From Bordetella parapertussis (GTDB taxonomy: Bacteria > Pseudomonadota > Gammaproteobacteria > Burkholderiales > SG8-41): DNA of 64,000 nt. Positions within the stretch are counted from its first letter, which is position 1. Each line of letters starts with the position of its first letter. Under the pieces are notes generated by a model. It was not told the origin of the DNA and did not search any database. It saw nothing but the letters and a program-made list of their open reading frames with translations. The stretch is taken from assembly GCA_945861275.1 (NCBI GenBank), contig CAMATZ010000030.1, positions 1-64,000 of the forward strand. The letters run 5' to 3'. Positions 16,193 to 27,141 of this stretch are shown here, one piece after another. The position numbers were made by a program, and so were the translations under genes.

Positions 16193-17946
16193 ATGCGGCG
16201 ATGAATGCAGCGGTGAACCCGCGTGTAAGGCTGCCACAAACGCCCCATCTGGCAGGCTGGCGCTCGTGGACGGTGCTGGCTGGCCTGCTTCTGGGTTTTG
16301 CCCTGCTGACCGGGCGCGCGGTGGAGTTGCAGGGACTGAAAAGCGGTTTTCTTCAGGCCAAGGGCGAATCGCGTCACACACGGTCGATGGAAATTTCCGC
16401 AACGCGCGGCGTGATTGTTGATCGCAACAACGAGTTGCTGGCGATATCCACGCCGGTGGAATCAGTGGCGGCGAACCCGGCCGCGCTCAAAATGACCAGC
16501 GACCAGCAGCAAAAGCTCGCCCACCTGCTGCAAACCGATGTCAGCGAACTGCAGCGCAGGGTTGAAGACAAACAGCGCGCATTCGTCTTTCTCAAGCGCC
16601 AACTGCCGCCGGAGCAGGCGGCGAAAGTGGTGGAGTTGAATATCCCCGGCGTGTTTTTGAAACGCGAATATCGCCGCTACTATCCGGCGGGCGACGAACT
16701 GGCGCACGTCATCGGTTTTACCAACGTCGATGATGAAGGGCAAGAAGCGCTGGAACTTGCGCTGGAGGAAACCCTGCGAGGCACGCCGGGTTTACGGCGT
16801 GTCCTCAGAGATCGCAAAGGCCGTATCATCGAGGATATCGAGGCCATCGAAGCGCCGCGCAATGGCGCACGCGTCATGCTCACCATCGATGCGAAGATCC
16901 AGAATCTGGCGTTTCGTGAATTGAAAAAGGCAATGGCCGAGCATCGCGCCAAGGCCGGCGGCATCGTGGTACTCGACGCGCTCACCGGCGAAGTGCTGGC
17001 GATGGCGAATTTTCCGACCCATAATCCCAACCAGCGCGGCGTGGCCGAGCCGGCGCGCATGCGTAACCGTACCGTCACCGATTTGTTCGAGCCGGGCTCC
17101 ACCTTGAAACCGTTCACGGTGGCCACCGCGCTGGAACTCGGCGTGGTAACGCCCGCGACCATCATCGATACCGCGTCGGGACAACTGACCATCGGCAAAG
17201 CAACCATACACGACGCGCATCCGTCGGGCGCGTTAACGGTGGCGCAAGTGATCCAGAAATCATCCAACGTGGGCGCCGCCAAGGTGGCGCTGCGCCTGCC
17301 GCCGGAAAAAATGTGGAACGTCTTCAACAGTGTGGGTTTCGGCACGCCGCCGCAGTCCGGATTCCCCGGCGAAGTCGCGGGGCGCCTGCGCGCGCACGAC
17401 ATGTGGAAACCCATCGAACAGGCCACCATGTCGTACGGTCACGGCATTTCGGTGTCATTGCTGCAACTGGCGCGCGCGTACACCATCTTTGCCAGCGACG
17501 GTGAACTGAAAGCGCCAACCTTGATCAAAAGGAATACCGTTGCGGAATCGAAACGCGTGATCTCGAAGCAAACCGCCGGGGCTGTGCGGGAGATGCTGGA
17601 GATGGCGGCGCAACCGGGCGGCACCGCACCGCGCGCGCAGGTCGAAGGTTACCGTGTGGCGGGCAAGACCGGTACCGCGCACAAGATTGAAGGGCGCGGC
17701 TACGCGGTCAACCGCTACATCTCGTCGTTCGTGGGATTTGCGCCGGTGTCCCATCCGCGCATCGTGGTCGCGGTAATGATCGATGAGCCGGCGGCGGGCC
17801 AGTACTACGGTGGCGTGGTGGCGGCGCCGGTGTTCAGCGAAGTGGTGGGCGGCGCGTTGCGGCTGATGGGCGTTGCACCCGACGCGCCGCTGAAAAAACT
17901 GGTGTTGCCGCCGGCGACCGAGCCGGAGATCAAGGAAGAAGTGTGA
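16189..17946 (+). CDS. ftsI: penicillin-binding protein 3, septal transpeptidase FtsI
   Basis: A 585-residue class B PBP that cross-links septal peptidoglycan with FtsW. It has a cytoplasmic tail, one membrane helix near residues 27-42, a pedestal domain, and a transpeptidase domain with the three active-site motifs STLK (Ser304-Lys307), SSN (358-360) and KTG (493-495). The ATG at 16189 overlaps the ftsL stop; an in-frame ATG four codons later is equally possible because MNAAMNAA is a short repeat. A GTGAGGN heptamer run follows the stop. Confidence 0.97.
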   Translation: MNAAMNAAVNPRVRLPQTPHLAGWRSWTVLAGLLLGFALLTGRAVELQGLKSGFLQAKGESRHTRSMEISATRGVIVDRNNELLAISTPVESVAANPAALKMTSDQQQKLAHLLQTDVSELQRRVEDKQRAFVFLKRQLPPEQAAKVVELNIPGVFLKREYRRYYPAGDELAHVIGFTNVDDEGQEALELALEETLRGTPGLRRVLRDRKGRIIEDIEAIEAPRNGARVMLTIDAKIQNLAFRELKKAMAEHRAKAGGIVVLDALTGEVLAMANFPTHNPNQRGVAEPARMRNRTVTDLFEPGSTLKPFTVATALELGVVTPATIIDTASGQLTIGKATIHDAHPSGALTVAQVIQKSSNVGAAKVALRLPPEKMWNVFNSVGFGTPPQSGFPGEVAGRLRAHDMWKPIEQATMSYGHGISVSLLQLARAYTIFASDGELKAPTLIKRNTVAESKRVISKQTAGAVREMLEMAAQPGGTAPRAQVEGYRVAGKTGTAHKIEGRGYAVNRYISSFVGFAPVSHPRIVVAVMIDEPAAGQYYGGVVAAPVFSEVVGGALRLMGVAPDAPLKKLVLPPATEPEIKEEV

Positions 17947-17955
17947 GTTTCAGGC

Positions 17956-17976
17956 GTGAGGGGTGAGGGGTGAGAA
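17956..17976 (+). repeat. GTGAGGN heptamer tandem, three copies, between ftsI and murE
   Basis: GTGAGGG, GTGAGGG, GTGAGAA. The third unit supplies the GTG start codon of murE at 17970. It is the same repeat family as at 12010 and 27108. Confidence 0.7.
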
Positions 17977-19499
17977 TCGGGTCTTCGGCGCAGGCTGCGG
18001 CACACATTGACTGGGCGGCTATCGACGCGCTGGGCATACGGCGGCTCACCAGTGACAGTCGCACGCTGCGCGCGGGAGACACCTTTGTCGCCTATCCGGG
18101 AGATGACCGTGACGGGCGTGATTTCATTGCGCGCGCCATTGCCGCGGGTGCGCGCACAGTATTGTGGGAAGCCAGTGATTTTAAATGGAAAAGCGCCTGG
18201 CGCACGCGGCAGCTGGGGGTGCGCGGCCTGCGTCACAAGATCGGCCCTATTGCCAGTCATGTGTATGGCCGCCCAAGTTCGCGGTTGTGGACGGTGGGGG
18301 TCACCGGCACCAATGGCAAGACCTCATGCACGCAGTGGATTGCGCAGGCGTTTAATCAGTCACAGCGGCGTTGCGTGGTGACGGGCACGCTGGGCAATGG
18401 TTATCCCGATGCGCTCGAAGCGGGTGCGAATACCACGCCCGACGCGGCGTGGTTGCACGGCAAGCTCAACCACTGGTATCGCGACGGCGCACGCGCGGCG
18501 GCCATGGAAGTGTCGTCGCACGGCTTGCAGCAGGGCCGCGTCGCCGGTGTGGAATTTGATGTGGCGTTGTTTACCAATCTCACGCGCGATCATCTCGATT
18601 ACCACGGCACCATGGCGAACTACCGGCGCGCCAAGGCGAAGTTGTTCCAGTGGCAGTCGTTGCAATGGGCGGTGTTCAATCTCGATGATCGCTGGGGCGC
18701 GGCGCTGGCGCGACAGCGGCCCGTGGCGGCTCACATACTGGGTTACGGCTTTAACCCGCCGCGCGCCAACGCCACTTTGCCGTGCGTGCAGGGACGCAAT
18801 CTACGGCTGGGTCTTGACGGCATACGCTTTGACGCGGCAACGCCGTGGGGTGCGGTGCGCGTGAAAAGCGCCGCACTGGGGCGCTTTAATGCAGCGAATC
18901 TGCTGGCAACACTGGCGGTGCTGCTGGCGAGCGGCGTTGCTGTGCGCGACGCCGAACGCCTGCTCGCCGCCTTGAAACCGGTAGCGGGGCGCGCGCAGGT
19001 TTTCGGCGGCGGTAGGCAGCCGCTGGTGGTGGTGGATTATGCGCACACGCCGGACGCGCTGGAAAAAATGCTGCTGACGCTGCGGGAAATTCGCGCTGAA
19101 TCGGGCAATGCGCGAAGCGCGCCGCAGCCACGGCTCACCTGTGTTTTCGGCTGCGGCGGGGAGCGTGATCGTGGCAAGCGCGCCCTCATGGGCCGCATCG
19201 CATCGCGACACGCCGATGCGTTGATCGTCACCAGCGACAATCCGCGCGCCGAGGCGCCGCTGGCGATCATCGCCGATATACTCGCAGGTATTTCGCGCCG
19301 CCGTGAGGCGGGTAACCGCTGCGCCGTGATCGAGTCGCGCACACGCGCGGTCAGTGTGGCCGTTGCAGCAGCAAAGCCCGGCGATATCGTGTTGATCGCG
19401 GGCAAAGGCCACGAGCCGTATCAGGAAATCAATGGCGTGCGCCATCGCTACAGCGACGCTGCCGCCGTAACCGCCGCGCTGGCGAGGCGGCACGCATGA
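17970..19499 (+). CDS. murE: UDP-MurNAc-tripeptide synthetase MurE
   Basis: A 509-residue Mur ligase that adds the third amino acid to UDP-MurNAc-L-Ala-D-Glu. GVTGTNGKTSCT is the ATP loop, MEVSSHGL and TNLTRDHLDYHG are core motifs, and SDNPRAEAP holds the DNPR signature for meso-diaminopimelate. The GTG start at 17970 lies within the heptamer repeat and no strong ribosome site precedes it, so low initiation or coupling to ftsI is possible. The stop overlaps the murF start by 4 bases. Confidence 0.96.
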   Translation: MRIGSSAQAAAHIDWAAIDALGIRRLTSDSRTLRAGDTFVAYPGDDRDGRDFIARAIAAGARTVLWEASDFKWKSAWRTRQLGVRGLRHKIGPIASHVYGRPSSRLWTVGVTGTNGKTSCTQWIAQAFNQSQRRCVVTGTLGNGYPDALEAGANTTPDAAWLHGKLNHWYRDGARAAAMEVSSHGLQQGRVAGVEFDVALFTNLTRDHLDYHGTMANYRRAKAKLFQWQSLQWAVFNLDDRWGAALARQRPVAAHILGYGFNPPRANATLPCVQGRNLRLGLDGIRFDAATPWGAVRVKSAALGRFNAANLLATLAVLLASGVAVRDAERLLAALKPVAGRAQVFGGGRQPLVVVDYAHTPDALEKMLLTLREIRAESGNARSAPQPRLTCVFGCGGERDRGKRALMGRIASRHADALIVTSDNPRAEAPLAIIADILAGISRRREAGNRCAVIESRTRAVSVAVAAAKPGDIVLIAGKGHEPYQEINGVRHRYSDAAAVTAALARRHA

Positions 19500-20884
19500 T
19501 GCGCGTAGCCGAAGCCGCGTTTGCGCTGGGTGTCGAACATCGCGGCGGCAACCCGGTCTTTACCGCCGTGGGCAGCGACAGCCGCAGCGTCAGGCCGGGC
19601 GAGTTATTCATCGCGCTGCGCGGCGAGCATTTTGATGCGCACCAGTACATCGCCGCAGCGCAGGCTGCGGGCGCGGTGGCGGTGATGGCGGACGTGGCAG
19701 GCGCAGTGCACGCGCCGCCGGGCCTGCCGCTGATCACGGTGAACGACACCCACAAAGGGCTGACGCAATTGGCTTACGCCTGGCGCAGCCGCTATAGCGG
19801 GCCGCTGCTTGCGCTCACCGGCAGCAGCGGCAAAACCACGGTCAAGGAAATGTTGGCGGCGATACTGCGTGCGGCTGCGAACGACGGGGACGACGCCGTG
19901 CTCGCCACGCGCGGCAATCTCAACAACGAGATCGGGGTGCCGTTAACGTTGCTGGAACTGCGCGCGGCGCATCGTTGCGCGGTGCTCGAACTGGGCATGA
20001 ATCACGCGGGTGAAATCAGCCGCCTGACGCATCTGGCGCGCCCTGATGTGGCGCTCATCAACAACGCCGGGCGCGCGCATATCGAATATCTGGGCAGCGA
20101 GGAGGCCATCGCGCATGCCAAGGGCGAAATCTTCGAAGGTCTCTCCCCCAAGGGCATCGCGGTGCTTAACGCCGACGATGCGTACGCGCCGTTGTGGCGG
20201 GAATTGTGCAGCAAAAACAAATGCCTGCAATTTGGCCTGGAGAAACACGCCGATGTCAGCGCGCGCTACGAGCTGCGCTCGCTCGCCAGCGACATGCACC
20301 TCACCACGCCGGCGGGAGCGCTGAGCGTCACGCTCAACGCGCCGGGCTTGCACAATGTGCGCAACGCACTGGCGGCTGTCACCGCAGCGCTGGCGCTCGA
20401 GGTCCCGCTGGCGGCGATAGCTGCGGGCTTTGCGCGTTACCGCGGCGTCAAAGGCCGCCTGCAACGCAAAGCGGCGCGGGGCGGGGCAACGCTGATTGAC
20501 GATACCTATAACGCCAACCCGGAATCGATGCGTGCGGCCATCGATGTGCTGGCGCATGCGCCAGGGCGGCGCGTGCTGGTGCTCGGGGACATGGGTGAAC
20601 TCGGCGCGCGCGCAGCGGCGTGTCATGCCGAAGTGGGCGCTTATGCGCGGCGCGTGGCGCCGGCGGGCATCGAGCGGCTGTATGCGCTGGGCGAAATGTC
20701 GGTGCACGCGGTGGCGGCGTTCGGCGCCGGCGCGCGGCATTTTGCCACCATCGAAGAGCTGTTGAGCGAGCTGCGATCTGCACTCGCGTGCGAGGTTACC
20801 GTGCTGGTGAAAGGCTCGCGCTTCATGAAAATGGAGCGCGTGGTGGAGGCGCTGGCGGCGGCGCCAGGAGAAAGGCACGCATGA
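19496..20884 (+). CDS. murF: UDP-MurNAc-tripeptide-D-Ala-D-Ala ligase MurF
   Basis: A 462-residue Mur ligase that attaches D-Ala-D-Ala to finish the cytoplasmic pentapeptide precursor. LTGSSGKTTVKEM is the ATP loop, ATRGNLNNEIGVPLTLL the substrate region, LELGMNHAGEI and DDTYNANPESMRAA the core and C-terminal motifs. The ATG at 19496 overlaps the murE stop. Its own stop overlaps the ATG of a 25-codon open frame that runs into mraY. Confidence 0.97.
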   Translation: MMRVAEAAFALGVEHRGGNPVFTAVGSDSRSVRPGELFIALRGEHFDAHQYIAAAQAAGAVAVMADVAGAVHAPPGLPLITVNDTHKGLTQLAYAWRSRYSGPLLALTGSSGKTTVKEMLAAILRAAANDGDDAVLATRGNLNNEIGVPLTLLELRAAHRCAVLELGMNHAGEISRLTHLARPDVALINNAGRAHIEYLGSEEAIAHAKGEIFEGLSPKGIAVLNADDAYAPLWRELCSKNKCLQFGLEKHADVSARYELRSLASDMHLTTPAGALSVTLNAPGLHNVRNALAAVTAALALEVPLAAIAAGFARYRGVKGRLQRKAARGGATLIDDTYNANPESMRAAIDVLAHAPGRRVLVLGDMGELGARAAACHAEVGAYARRVAPAGIERLYALGEMSVHAVAAFGAGARHFATIEELLSELRSALACEVTVLVKGSRFMKMERVVEALAAAPGERHA

Positions 20885-20958
20885 GCGCGCGCAGCCACAA
20901 TCATAAGTATGCCGCGCGCAGGCGCTGGGTTCCCGCTGGAGGCGCTGCATGCTGCTAG
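20881..20958 (+). CDS. possible 25-residue coupling ORF between murF and mraY
   Basis: An ATG at 20881 overlaps the murF stop (ATGA). The frame runs 25 codons and stops at 20956-20958, inside the first codons of mraY (start 20949). The peptide is basic with Arg, Ala and His and resembles nothing known. Its layout would carry ribosomes across the 64-base gap between murF and mraY. It may be a translational bridge rather than a protein with its own job. Confidence 0.35.
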   Translation: MSARSHNHKYAARRRWVPAGGAACC

Positions 20959-22034
20959 ATCTCGCGCAGTGGCTGGCGAAGGACATTCGTCTGTTCAACG
21001 TGTTCAATTACATCACCTTGCGCGCGGTGCTGGCGTGTCTCACGGCGCTGGTCATTTCGTTCGTGGTGGGGCCGGCGATGATCCGCAAGCTCACCGCCTA
21101 TAAAATCGGCCAGTCGGTGCGCGACGATGGCCCGCAAACCCACTTAATCAAAGCCGGCACACCGACCATGGGCGGCGCGCTGATCCTAGTCGCCGTGGTG
21201 GTGACGACTTTGCTGTGGGCGGATTTGCGCAACCGCTTTGTATGGATAGTGCTGCTGGTGACGCTCGGTTTCGGCGTGGTCGGCTGGGTGGACGATTACC
21301 GCAAAGTGGTGCATCGCAATCCCAAGGGTTTGCCGGCGCGGGTTAAATTCTTCTGGCAATCGGTGATCGGGCTGACCGCCGCATGCTACATCGCTTACTC
21401 GAGCAATCTGCCCGCGCAAACGCAATTGATCGTACCGTTTTTCAAGACCATAGCCTATCCGCTGGGGGTGATCGGTTTCGTGGTGATGACCTACTGCGTG
21501 ATCGTCGGCGCCAGCAATGCCGTGAATCTGACCGACGGGCTGGACGGCTTGGCGATCATGCCGACCGTGATGGTCGGCAGCGCGCTGGGCATCTTCGCCT
21601 ATGTCGCGGGCAATTCGATCTTCGCGCGCTACCTGGGTTTTCCGTTCATACCCGGCGCGGGTGAGTTGCTGGTGATCTGCGCCGCCATCGCGGGCGCGGG
21701 GCTGGCATTCCTGTGGTTCAACGCCTATCCCGCGGAAGTGTTCATGGGCGACGTGGGCGCGCTGGCACTGGGTGCGGCGCTCGGCACCATTGCCGTGATC
21801 GTGCGTCAGGAATTCGTGCTGTTCATCATGGGCGGCGTGTTCGTGGTGGAAACGCTGTCGGTGATTATTCAGGTGGCCTCGTACAAGATAACCGGCAAGC
21901 GCGTATTTCGCATGGCGCCGCTTCACCATCACTACGAGCTTAAGGGCTGGAAGGAAAATCAGGTGGTCATTCGCTTCTGGATCATCACCATGATGTTGGT
22001 GCTGGTGGGGCTTTCGACCTTGAAGCTGCGCTGA
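20949..22034 (+). CDS. mraY: phospho-MurNAc-pentapeptide transferase MraY
   Basis: A 361-residue integral membrane enzyme with about ten helices that moves phospho-MurNAc-pentapeptide to undecaprenyl phosphate, giving lipid I. Signatures are [20 protein letters not shown] (Asp pair), [21 protein letters not shown] and [11 protein letters not shown] (the HHH motif). It has a full family length. A gap of 77 bases with no feature separates it from murD. Confidence 0.97.
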   Translation: MLLDLAQWLAKDIRLFNVFNYITLRAVLACLTALVISFVVGPAMIRKLTAYKIGQSVRDDGPQTHLIKAGTPTMGGALILVAVVVTTLLWADLRNRFVWIVLLVTLGFGVVGWVDDYRKVVHRNPKGLPARVKFFWQSVIGLTAACYIAYSSNLPAQTQLIVPFFKTIAYPLGVIGFVVMTYCVIVGASNAVNLTDGLDGLAIMPTVMVGSALGIFAYVAGNSIFARYLGFPFIPGAGELLVICAAIAGAGLAFLWFNAYPAEVFMGDVGALALGAALGTIAVIVRQEFVLFIMGGVFVVETLSVIIQVASYKITGKRVFRMAPLHHHYELKGWKENQVVIRFWIITMMLVLVGLSTLKLR

Positions 22035-22111
22035 GCAGGATCGAGGCATGAGAGCCGCGGATCGAAGGTCGGGGATTTGAGGGTGGCGTCGCGTGATTTC
22101 AGGTTGCTGTC

Positions 22112-23500
22112 ATGAACTCTTTGCGGGGGCGCAAGGTGCTGGTGCTGGGTCTGGGTGACACCGGTTGGTCGATGACGCGCTGGCTGGCGCGGCAGGGCGC
22201 CGTGCTGTCTGTTGCCGACACGCGCGCGGCGCCGCCGCACGCGTCGCTGCTCGCGCGCGAGCTGCCCGAGGTGCGCTTGCGCACGGGTGTTTTACAACGT
22301 GAAGATTTTGCCGCTGCAGAAATGATCGCCGTCAGTCCGGGTATCGACCCACGCGTGGGCGAACTGGCGGCTGCCATCCGGCGCGGCATGCCGGTGGTGG
22401 GGGACGTGGAACTTTTCGCGCAGGCGTTGCGTGAGCGCAGCGACGCCCCGGAAGTCATCGCCATCACCGGCTCCAATGGCAAAAGCACCGTCACCGCGAT
22501 GTGTGGCGCGATGTGCGCCGCCGCCGGGCGCGACACCGTGATGGCGGGCAACATAGGCTTGCCGGTGCTGGACGTGCTGACCCAGATTGAAGACGGCCGC
22601 GCGCTGCCCGATACCCTGGTGCTGGAGCTGTCGAGCTTTCAGCTTGAAACCACCGCGAGCCTCGCGCCGGTAGCCGCAGCCATGCTCAACCTGAGTGAAG
22701 ACCATCTGGACCGCTACCACAGCTACGCGGATTACGCGGCGGCCAAAGCGCGCATCTTCAGCGGTGGCGGCATGCAGGTGTTGAATCGCGACGACGCGCA
22801 CAGTCTGGCGATGGCGCGCGCGGCCAACGCGGGGCATGAGATGGTGACCTTCGGGCTGTCGGCGCCACACACGGGTCACGAATGGGGATTGCGCGGCGCG
22901 GGTGCTACACCCGCACTGGCGCACGGCGAAATTACGCTGATGCCGATCGCTGAATTGCCGGTTGCGGGTTTACACAACGCCGCCAACGCGCTGGCCGCGG
23001 GCGCGTTGTGTCACGCCGCCGGTGTGCCTCATGCGGCGATGGCGGACGCCTTGCGCGCCTTCAAGGGTTTGCCGCACCGCGTAGAGAAGATTAATGAAAT
23101 CAATGGCGTAGCGTTTTTTGATGACTCCAAAGGCACCAACGTAGGCGCCACGGTGGCGGCGTTAAGCGGCCTGCAGCAGCCGGTGGTATTGATCGCCGGC
23201 GGCGACGGCAAAGGGCAGGATTTCTCACCGCTGGCAGCGGTGGCCGCGCGCGCGCGCGCGGTGGTGCTGATCGGGCGTGACGCCGATGCCATCGCGCGCG
23301 TGCTCGAACCCGCCGGCGTGGCCGTGTTGCGTGCGGGCGATATGTTTGAGGCGGTCAATGTCGCCTTTCGTGCGGCGCAACCCGGCGACGCGGTGTTGTT
23401 GTCGCCGGCGTGCGCAAGTTACGACATGTTCCGCAGTTACGTGCATCGTGCCGAGGTGTTTGTGCAGGCGGTGTTACAACTCGCGCAGCGGGTGTGCTGA
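22112..23500 (+). CDS. murD: UDP-MurNAc-L-Ala D-glutamate ligase MurD
   Basis: A 462-residue Mur ligase that adds D-glutamate. The N-terminal Rossmann part opens with [12 protein letters not shown], the ATP loop is [13 protein letters not shown], followed by LELSSFQLE and [26 protein letters not shown]-terminal [13 protein letters not shown] and [15 protein letters not shown] are typical. There is one base between its stop and the ftsW start. Confidence 0.97.
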   Translation: MNSLRGRKVLVLGLGDTGWSMTRWLARQGAVLSVADTRAAPPHASLLARELPEVRLRTGVLQREDFAAAEMIAVSPGIDPRVGELAAAIRRGMPVVGDVELFAQALRERSDAPEVIAITGSNGKSTVTAMCGAMCAAAGRDTVMAGNIGLPVLDVLTQIEDGRALPDTLVLELSSFQLETTASLAPVAAAMLNLSEDHLDRYHSYADYAAAKARIFSGGGMQVLNRDDAHSLAMARAANAGHEMVTFGLSAPHTGHEWGLRGAGATPALAHGEITLMPIAELPVAGLHNAANALAAGALCHAAGVPHAAMADALRAFKGLPHRVEKINEINGVAFFDDSKGTNVGATVAALSGLQQPVVLIAGGDGKGQDFSPLAAVAARARAVVLIGRDADAIARVLEPAGVAVLRAGDMFEAVNVAFRAAQPGDAVLLSPACASYDMFRSYVHRAEVFVQAVLQLAQRVC

Positions 23501-23501
23501 G

Positions 23502-24674
23502 ATGCCGTACACCGCCACACTGAAATCACGATCAGCGCAGTCGCCGGCCGCCGAGTTTGACCGCGGCGTGCTGTGGATCTCGGTATTGCTGCTGGGTCTG
23601 GGCCTGGTGATGGTGTATTCGTCTTCCATTGCCATCGCGGAAGCCGGCCGCAACACCGGCAATCAGCCGATGTATTACCTGATACGTCACGCCCTGTTTG
23701 TGGCGATCAGCGTGACCGCGGGCCTGATCGCATTTCAGATACCCACGGCCGTGTGGCAGCGCTGCGCACCCTATCTGTTCGTGCTGGGCCTGGTGTTGCT
23801 GGCGCTGGTGTTGGTGCCCGGCATCGGGCGCAAGGTGAACGGCGCGCAGCGCTGGATCTCGCTGGTGGTTTTTAATCTGCAACCGTCGGAGATGATGAAG
23901 GTGTTTGCCGTGCTGTATGCGGCCGACTACACCGTGCGCAAAGCGGCGTTCATGCACAACTTGCGCAGGGGCTTTATGCCGATGTTTTTTGTGATGCTGC
24001 TGGCCGGCGGCTTGCTGCTGTGCGAGCCGGATTACGGCGCCTGCGCGGTGATTACGATGATCGCAATGGGCATACTTTTTCTGGGCGGCATGAACTGGAA
24101 GCTGTTCGCCGGACTGATGGTGATGCTGATCGCGGGCTTTATCGCACTGATCCGGATCGCGCCTTATCGCATGGATCGCGTGGCGGTTTTCATGGATCCG
24201 TGGGCGGACGAATTCGGCAAGGGTTATCAGTTGTCGCATTCGCTGATCGCATTCGGGCGCGGCGAGTGGTTCGGCGTCGGGCTCGGCGGCAGCGTGGAAA
24301 AACTGTTTTATCTGCCCGAAGCGCACACCGATTTTCTGCTGGCGGTGATCGCCGAGGAACTTGGCTTCGTGGGCGTGCTGGCCGTCGTGCTGATGTTTGC
24401 GTGGATCGTGCATCGTGCGTTTGCCATCGGCCGCCGCGCGCTGCTGCAGGGGCGTTATTACGCGGCGCTGGTGGCGCAGGGCATCGGCCTGTGGATCGGT
24501 GTGCAGGCGATCATCAACATGGGCGTGAACATGGGCATGCTGCCGACCAAAGGATTGACGCTGCCGCTGCTGTCGTTTGGCGGCAGTGCGATAGCGGCGA
24601 CCTGCGTGGCGATAGCGATACTGCTACGCATCGATTGGGAAAACAGGCAGCTCGCACGAGGGTTCAAGGTATGA
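23502..24674 (+). CDS. ftsW: lipid II polymerase FtsW
   Basis: A 390-residue SEDS-family glycosyltransferase that polymerises lipid II at the septum with FtsI. It has about ten membrane helices. Family motifs include [21 protein letters not shown] with LQPSEMMK, the catalytic-loop region [42 protein letters not shown], and [15 protein letters not shown]. The start at 23502 follows the murD stop directly; longer open frames upstream only read through murD. The stop overlaps the murG ATG. Confidence 0.97.
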   Translation: MPYTATLKSRSAQSPAAEFDRGVLWISVLLLGLGLVMVYSSSIAIAEAGRNTGNQPMYYLIRHALFVAISVTAGLIAFQIPTAVWQRCAPYLFVLGLVLLALVLVPGIGRKVNGAQRWISLVVFNLQPSEMMKVFAVLYAADYTVRKAAFMHNLRRGFMPMFFVMLLAGGLLLCEPDYGACAVITMIAMGILFLGGMNWKLFAGLMVMLIAGFIALIRIAPYRMDRVAVFMDPWADEFGKGYQLSHSLIAFGRGEWFGVGLGGSVEKLFYLPEAHTDFLLAVIAEELGFVGVLAVVLMFAWIVHRAFAIGRRALLQGRYYAALVAQGIGLWIGVQAIINMGVNMGMLPTKGLTLPLLSFGGSAIAATCVAIAILLRIDWENRQLARGFKV

Positions 24675-25747
24675 GCCGCACGCTGATGATCATGGCAGGC
24701 GGCACCGGCGGCCACATTTACCCGGCGATTTCCGTGGCCGAATACTTGCGCGGACAAGGCTGGCAGATTGTGTGGCTGGGCTCGCGAGCGGGCATGGAAG
24801 CGCGCATCGTGCAGCCGCTGGGTTACGCGATGGCGTGGATACGTTTCTCCGGCTTGCGCGGCAAGGGACTGCTGCGCGCGCTGATGCTGCCGTTTAATTT
24901 GTCGATCGCGTGCTGGCAAAGTGCTGTCGCGATATTCACGCATCGGCCGGACGTGGTGCTCGGCATGGGCGGCTATGTGGCGTTTCCGGGAGGGCTGATG
25001 GCCTCGCTGTTGCAACGTCCGCTGGTGATTCATGAACAGAATTCGGTGGCCGGACTGACCAATCGCGTGCTGGCGCGGCTCGCCGACCGCGTGTTGATGA
25101 CATTCCCAAATGCGTTTAAAAACAATACGTCAGCAATGTGGGTGGGCAATCCTACGCGGGCGGATATCAGCGCTGTAGAGGCGCCCGAAGTACGGTACGC
25201 GGCGCGCGGCGCAAGGCTCAACCTGATGGTGCTCGGTGGCAGCCAGGGCGCGGCGGTGTTGAACGATACGCTACCCAAGGCGCTGGCATTGATGTCCGAA
25301 GCACAGCGTCCGCAGGTGACGCATCAATCGGGCGCGGCACACCTGGGGGCTTTGCGCGCGGCGTACGTGGCGGCGGGTGTGCATGCCGAAGCGCTGCCCT
25401 TCATCGACGATATGGCGGCGCGTTACGCAGCGGCCGATCTGGTGATTTGCCGCGCGGGGGCGTCCACCGTGACCGAGATCGCGGCTGTCGGTGTGGCCTC
25501 GATACTGGTGCCGCTGCCGTGGGCCGTGGACGATCATCAAACGGGCAATGCGCGCTATCTGGCGGATCGCGGCGCGGCGATATTGATGCCACAGACGGAG
25601 TTCACGCCCGAAAAACTGGCGCAACTTTTGCAAAGTTTCGCGCGCGGCAGGTTGCTGGAAATGGCGCGCGCGGCGCGCACGGCGGCCAAGCCCGATGCAA
25701 CGCGCACCGTCGGTGATATTTGTGTGGAGCTTGCGCATGCGGCATAA
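24671..25747 (+). CDS. murG: UDP-GlcNAc lipid I N-acetylglucosaminyltransferase MurG
   Basis: A 358-residue peripheral membrane GT-B enzyme that converts lipid I to lipid [21 protein letters not shown] is the N-terminal glycine-rich loop, [12 protein letters not shown] and [13 protein letters not shown] are family motifs, and [10 protein letters not shown] plus [15 protein letters not shown] form the donor site. The ATG at 24671 overlaps the ftsW stop. The 3' end overlaps murC by 11 bases. Confidence 0.97.
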   Translation: MSRTLMIMAGGTGGHIYPAISVAEYLRGQGWQIVWLGSRAGMEARIVQPLGYAMAWIRFSGLRGKGLLRALMLPFNLSIACWQSAVAIFTHRPDVVLGMGGYVAFPGGLMASLLQRPLVIHEQNSVAGLTNRVLARLADRVLMTFPNAFKNNTSAMWVGNPTRADISAVEAPEVRYAARGARLNLMVLGGSQGAAVLNDTLPKALALMSEAQRPQVTHQSGAAHLGALRAAYVAAGVHAEALPFIDDMAARYAAADLVICRAGASTVTEIAAVGVASILVPLPWAVDDHQTGNARYLADRGAAILMPQTEFTPEKLAQLLQSFARGRLLEMARAARTAAKPDATRTVGDICVELAHAA

Positions 25748-27125
25748 AGTTAAACATATACATTTTGTCGGCATCGGCGGCTCCGGTATGAGCGGCATTG
25801 CCGAGGTGCTGCTGAACCTGAATTATGAAATCAGCGGTTCTGATTTGTCGTCCAATGCCGCAACGCAGCGGTTGGCGCGACTGGGCGTCACGGTGTTCGA
25901 GGGCCACACCGCGCAAAACATCGCGCTCGCCGATGTGGTGGTGGTGTCCACGGCGGTCAAGGCGGATAACCCGGAAGTGATTGCAGCGCGCGACAAGCTC
26001 ATTCCAGTGGTGCCGCGCGCACTGATGCTGGCGGAGCTGATGCGTCTGAAGCAAGGTATTGCGATCGCCGGCACGCACGGCAAGACCACTACCACCAGTC
26101 TGGTGGCGAGCGTGCTGGCCGAAGGCGGTCTTGATCCGACGTTTGTGATTGGCGGGCGCTTGAACAGCGCGGGCACGCACGCGCGCCTGGGTGGGGGCGA
26201 ATTCATCGTGGTCGAAGCCGATGAATCGGATGCGTCGTTTCTGCATTTGCAGCCGGTGCTGTCAGTGATCACCAATATCGACGCCGATCACATGGAGACC
26301 TACGGCCACTCCATGGATAAGCTCAAGCAGGCGTTCGTCGATTTCACCCAGCGCCTGCCGTTCTACGGCAGGGTGGTGCTGTGCCAGGACGACACCCACG
26401 CGCGTGAAATCCTGCCGCAGATCACCAAGCCGGTGACGACCTATGGTTTCGCGCCCGAAGCACAATTGCGCGCGCTGGATGTAACCCACAGTGGCGCTCA
26501 GATGCGCTTTCGTGCGGTGTGCGACGGCGTTCCCGACTTGGCCATTGAGCTCAATCTGCCGGGCATGCACAACGTACTGAATGCGCTGGCAGCGATTGCG
26601 GTGGCCACGGAAGTGGGCGTGCCCGGCGCCAAAATCGTCAAAGCGCTGGCGGAGTTCAAGGGCGTGGGCCGGCGCTTCCAGCGATACGACGATGTAGCGT
26701 TGGCCGGTGGCGGACGCTGTACGGTGATCGACGACTACGGTCACCATCCGGTGGAAATGGCCGCTACGCTGGCCGCGGCACGCGGTGCGTTTCCGGGCCG
26801 GCGCCTGCTGCTCGCCTTCCAGCCGCATCGCTACACCCGCACCCGCGACTGCTTCGAGGATTTCGTCAAGGTGCTGTGCACGGTGGATGCGCTGGTGCTG
26901 AGCGAAGTGTATGCCGCCGGCGAGGCGCCGATCGTCGCCGCGGACGGACGCGCCCTGGCGCGCGCGGTACGCCTGCAGGGCAAGGTCGAGCCGATTTTTG
27001 TCGAAGGCGTTTCAATGATGCCGGAAGCAATACACGATGCAGCACGCGATGGTGACGTGGTGCTGATCATGGGTGCGGGGTCGATTGGTGGTGTGGCGGG
27101 GGCACTGGTGAAGCGTGAGGCGTGA
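25737..27125 (+). CDS. murC: UDP-MurNAc L-alanine ligase MurC
   Basis: A 462-residue Mur ligase, first of the peptide-adding enzymes. [17 protein letters not shown] opens the UDP-binding domain, [12 protein letters not shown] is the ATP loop, [15 protein letters not shown] and [13 protein letters not shown] are core motifs, and [15 protein letters not shown] lies near the C terminus. The start at 25737 overlaps the murG end. The last residues KREA and the stop come from heptamer repeats, as in rsmI. Confidence 0.97.
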   Translation: MRHKVKHIHFVGIGGSGMSGIAEVLLNLNYEISGSDLSSNAATQRLARLGVTVFEGHTAQNIALADVVVVSTAVKADNPEVIAARDKLIPVVPRALMLAELMRLKQGIAIAGTHGKTTTTSLVASVLAEGGLDPTFVIGGRLNSAGTHARLGGGEFIVVEADESDASFLHLQPVLSVITNIDADHMETYGHSMDKLKQAFVDFTQRLPFYGRVVLCQDDTHAREILPQITKPVTTYGFAPEAQLRALDVTHSGAQMRFRAVCDGVPDLAIELNLPGMHNVLNALAAIAVATEVGVPGAKIVKALAEFKGVGRRFQRYDDVALAGGGRCTVIDDYGHHPVEMAATLAAARGAFPGRRLLLAFQPHRYTRTRDCFEDFVKVLCTVDALVLSEVYAAGEAPIVAADGRALARAVRLQGKVEPIFVEGVSMMPEAIHDAARDGDVVLIMGAGSIGGVAGALVKREA

Positions 27126-27128
27126 AGG
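27108..27128 (+). repeat. GTGARGN heptamer tandem, three copies, at the end of murC
   Basis: GTGAAGC, GTGAGGC, GTGAAGG cover the last codons and stop of murC. The codons are nearly the same as at the rsmI end (12010), giving the same KREA C terminus. Confidence 0.7.
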
Positions 27129-27141
27129 GTAAACACGGGCT

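Noticed and set aside
19943-21007. A 354-codon minus-strand frame across murF and the mraY start
   Set aside because: It crosses two certain genes and their junction on the opposite strand and shows no recognisable protein.
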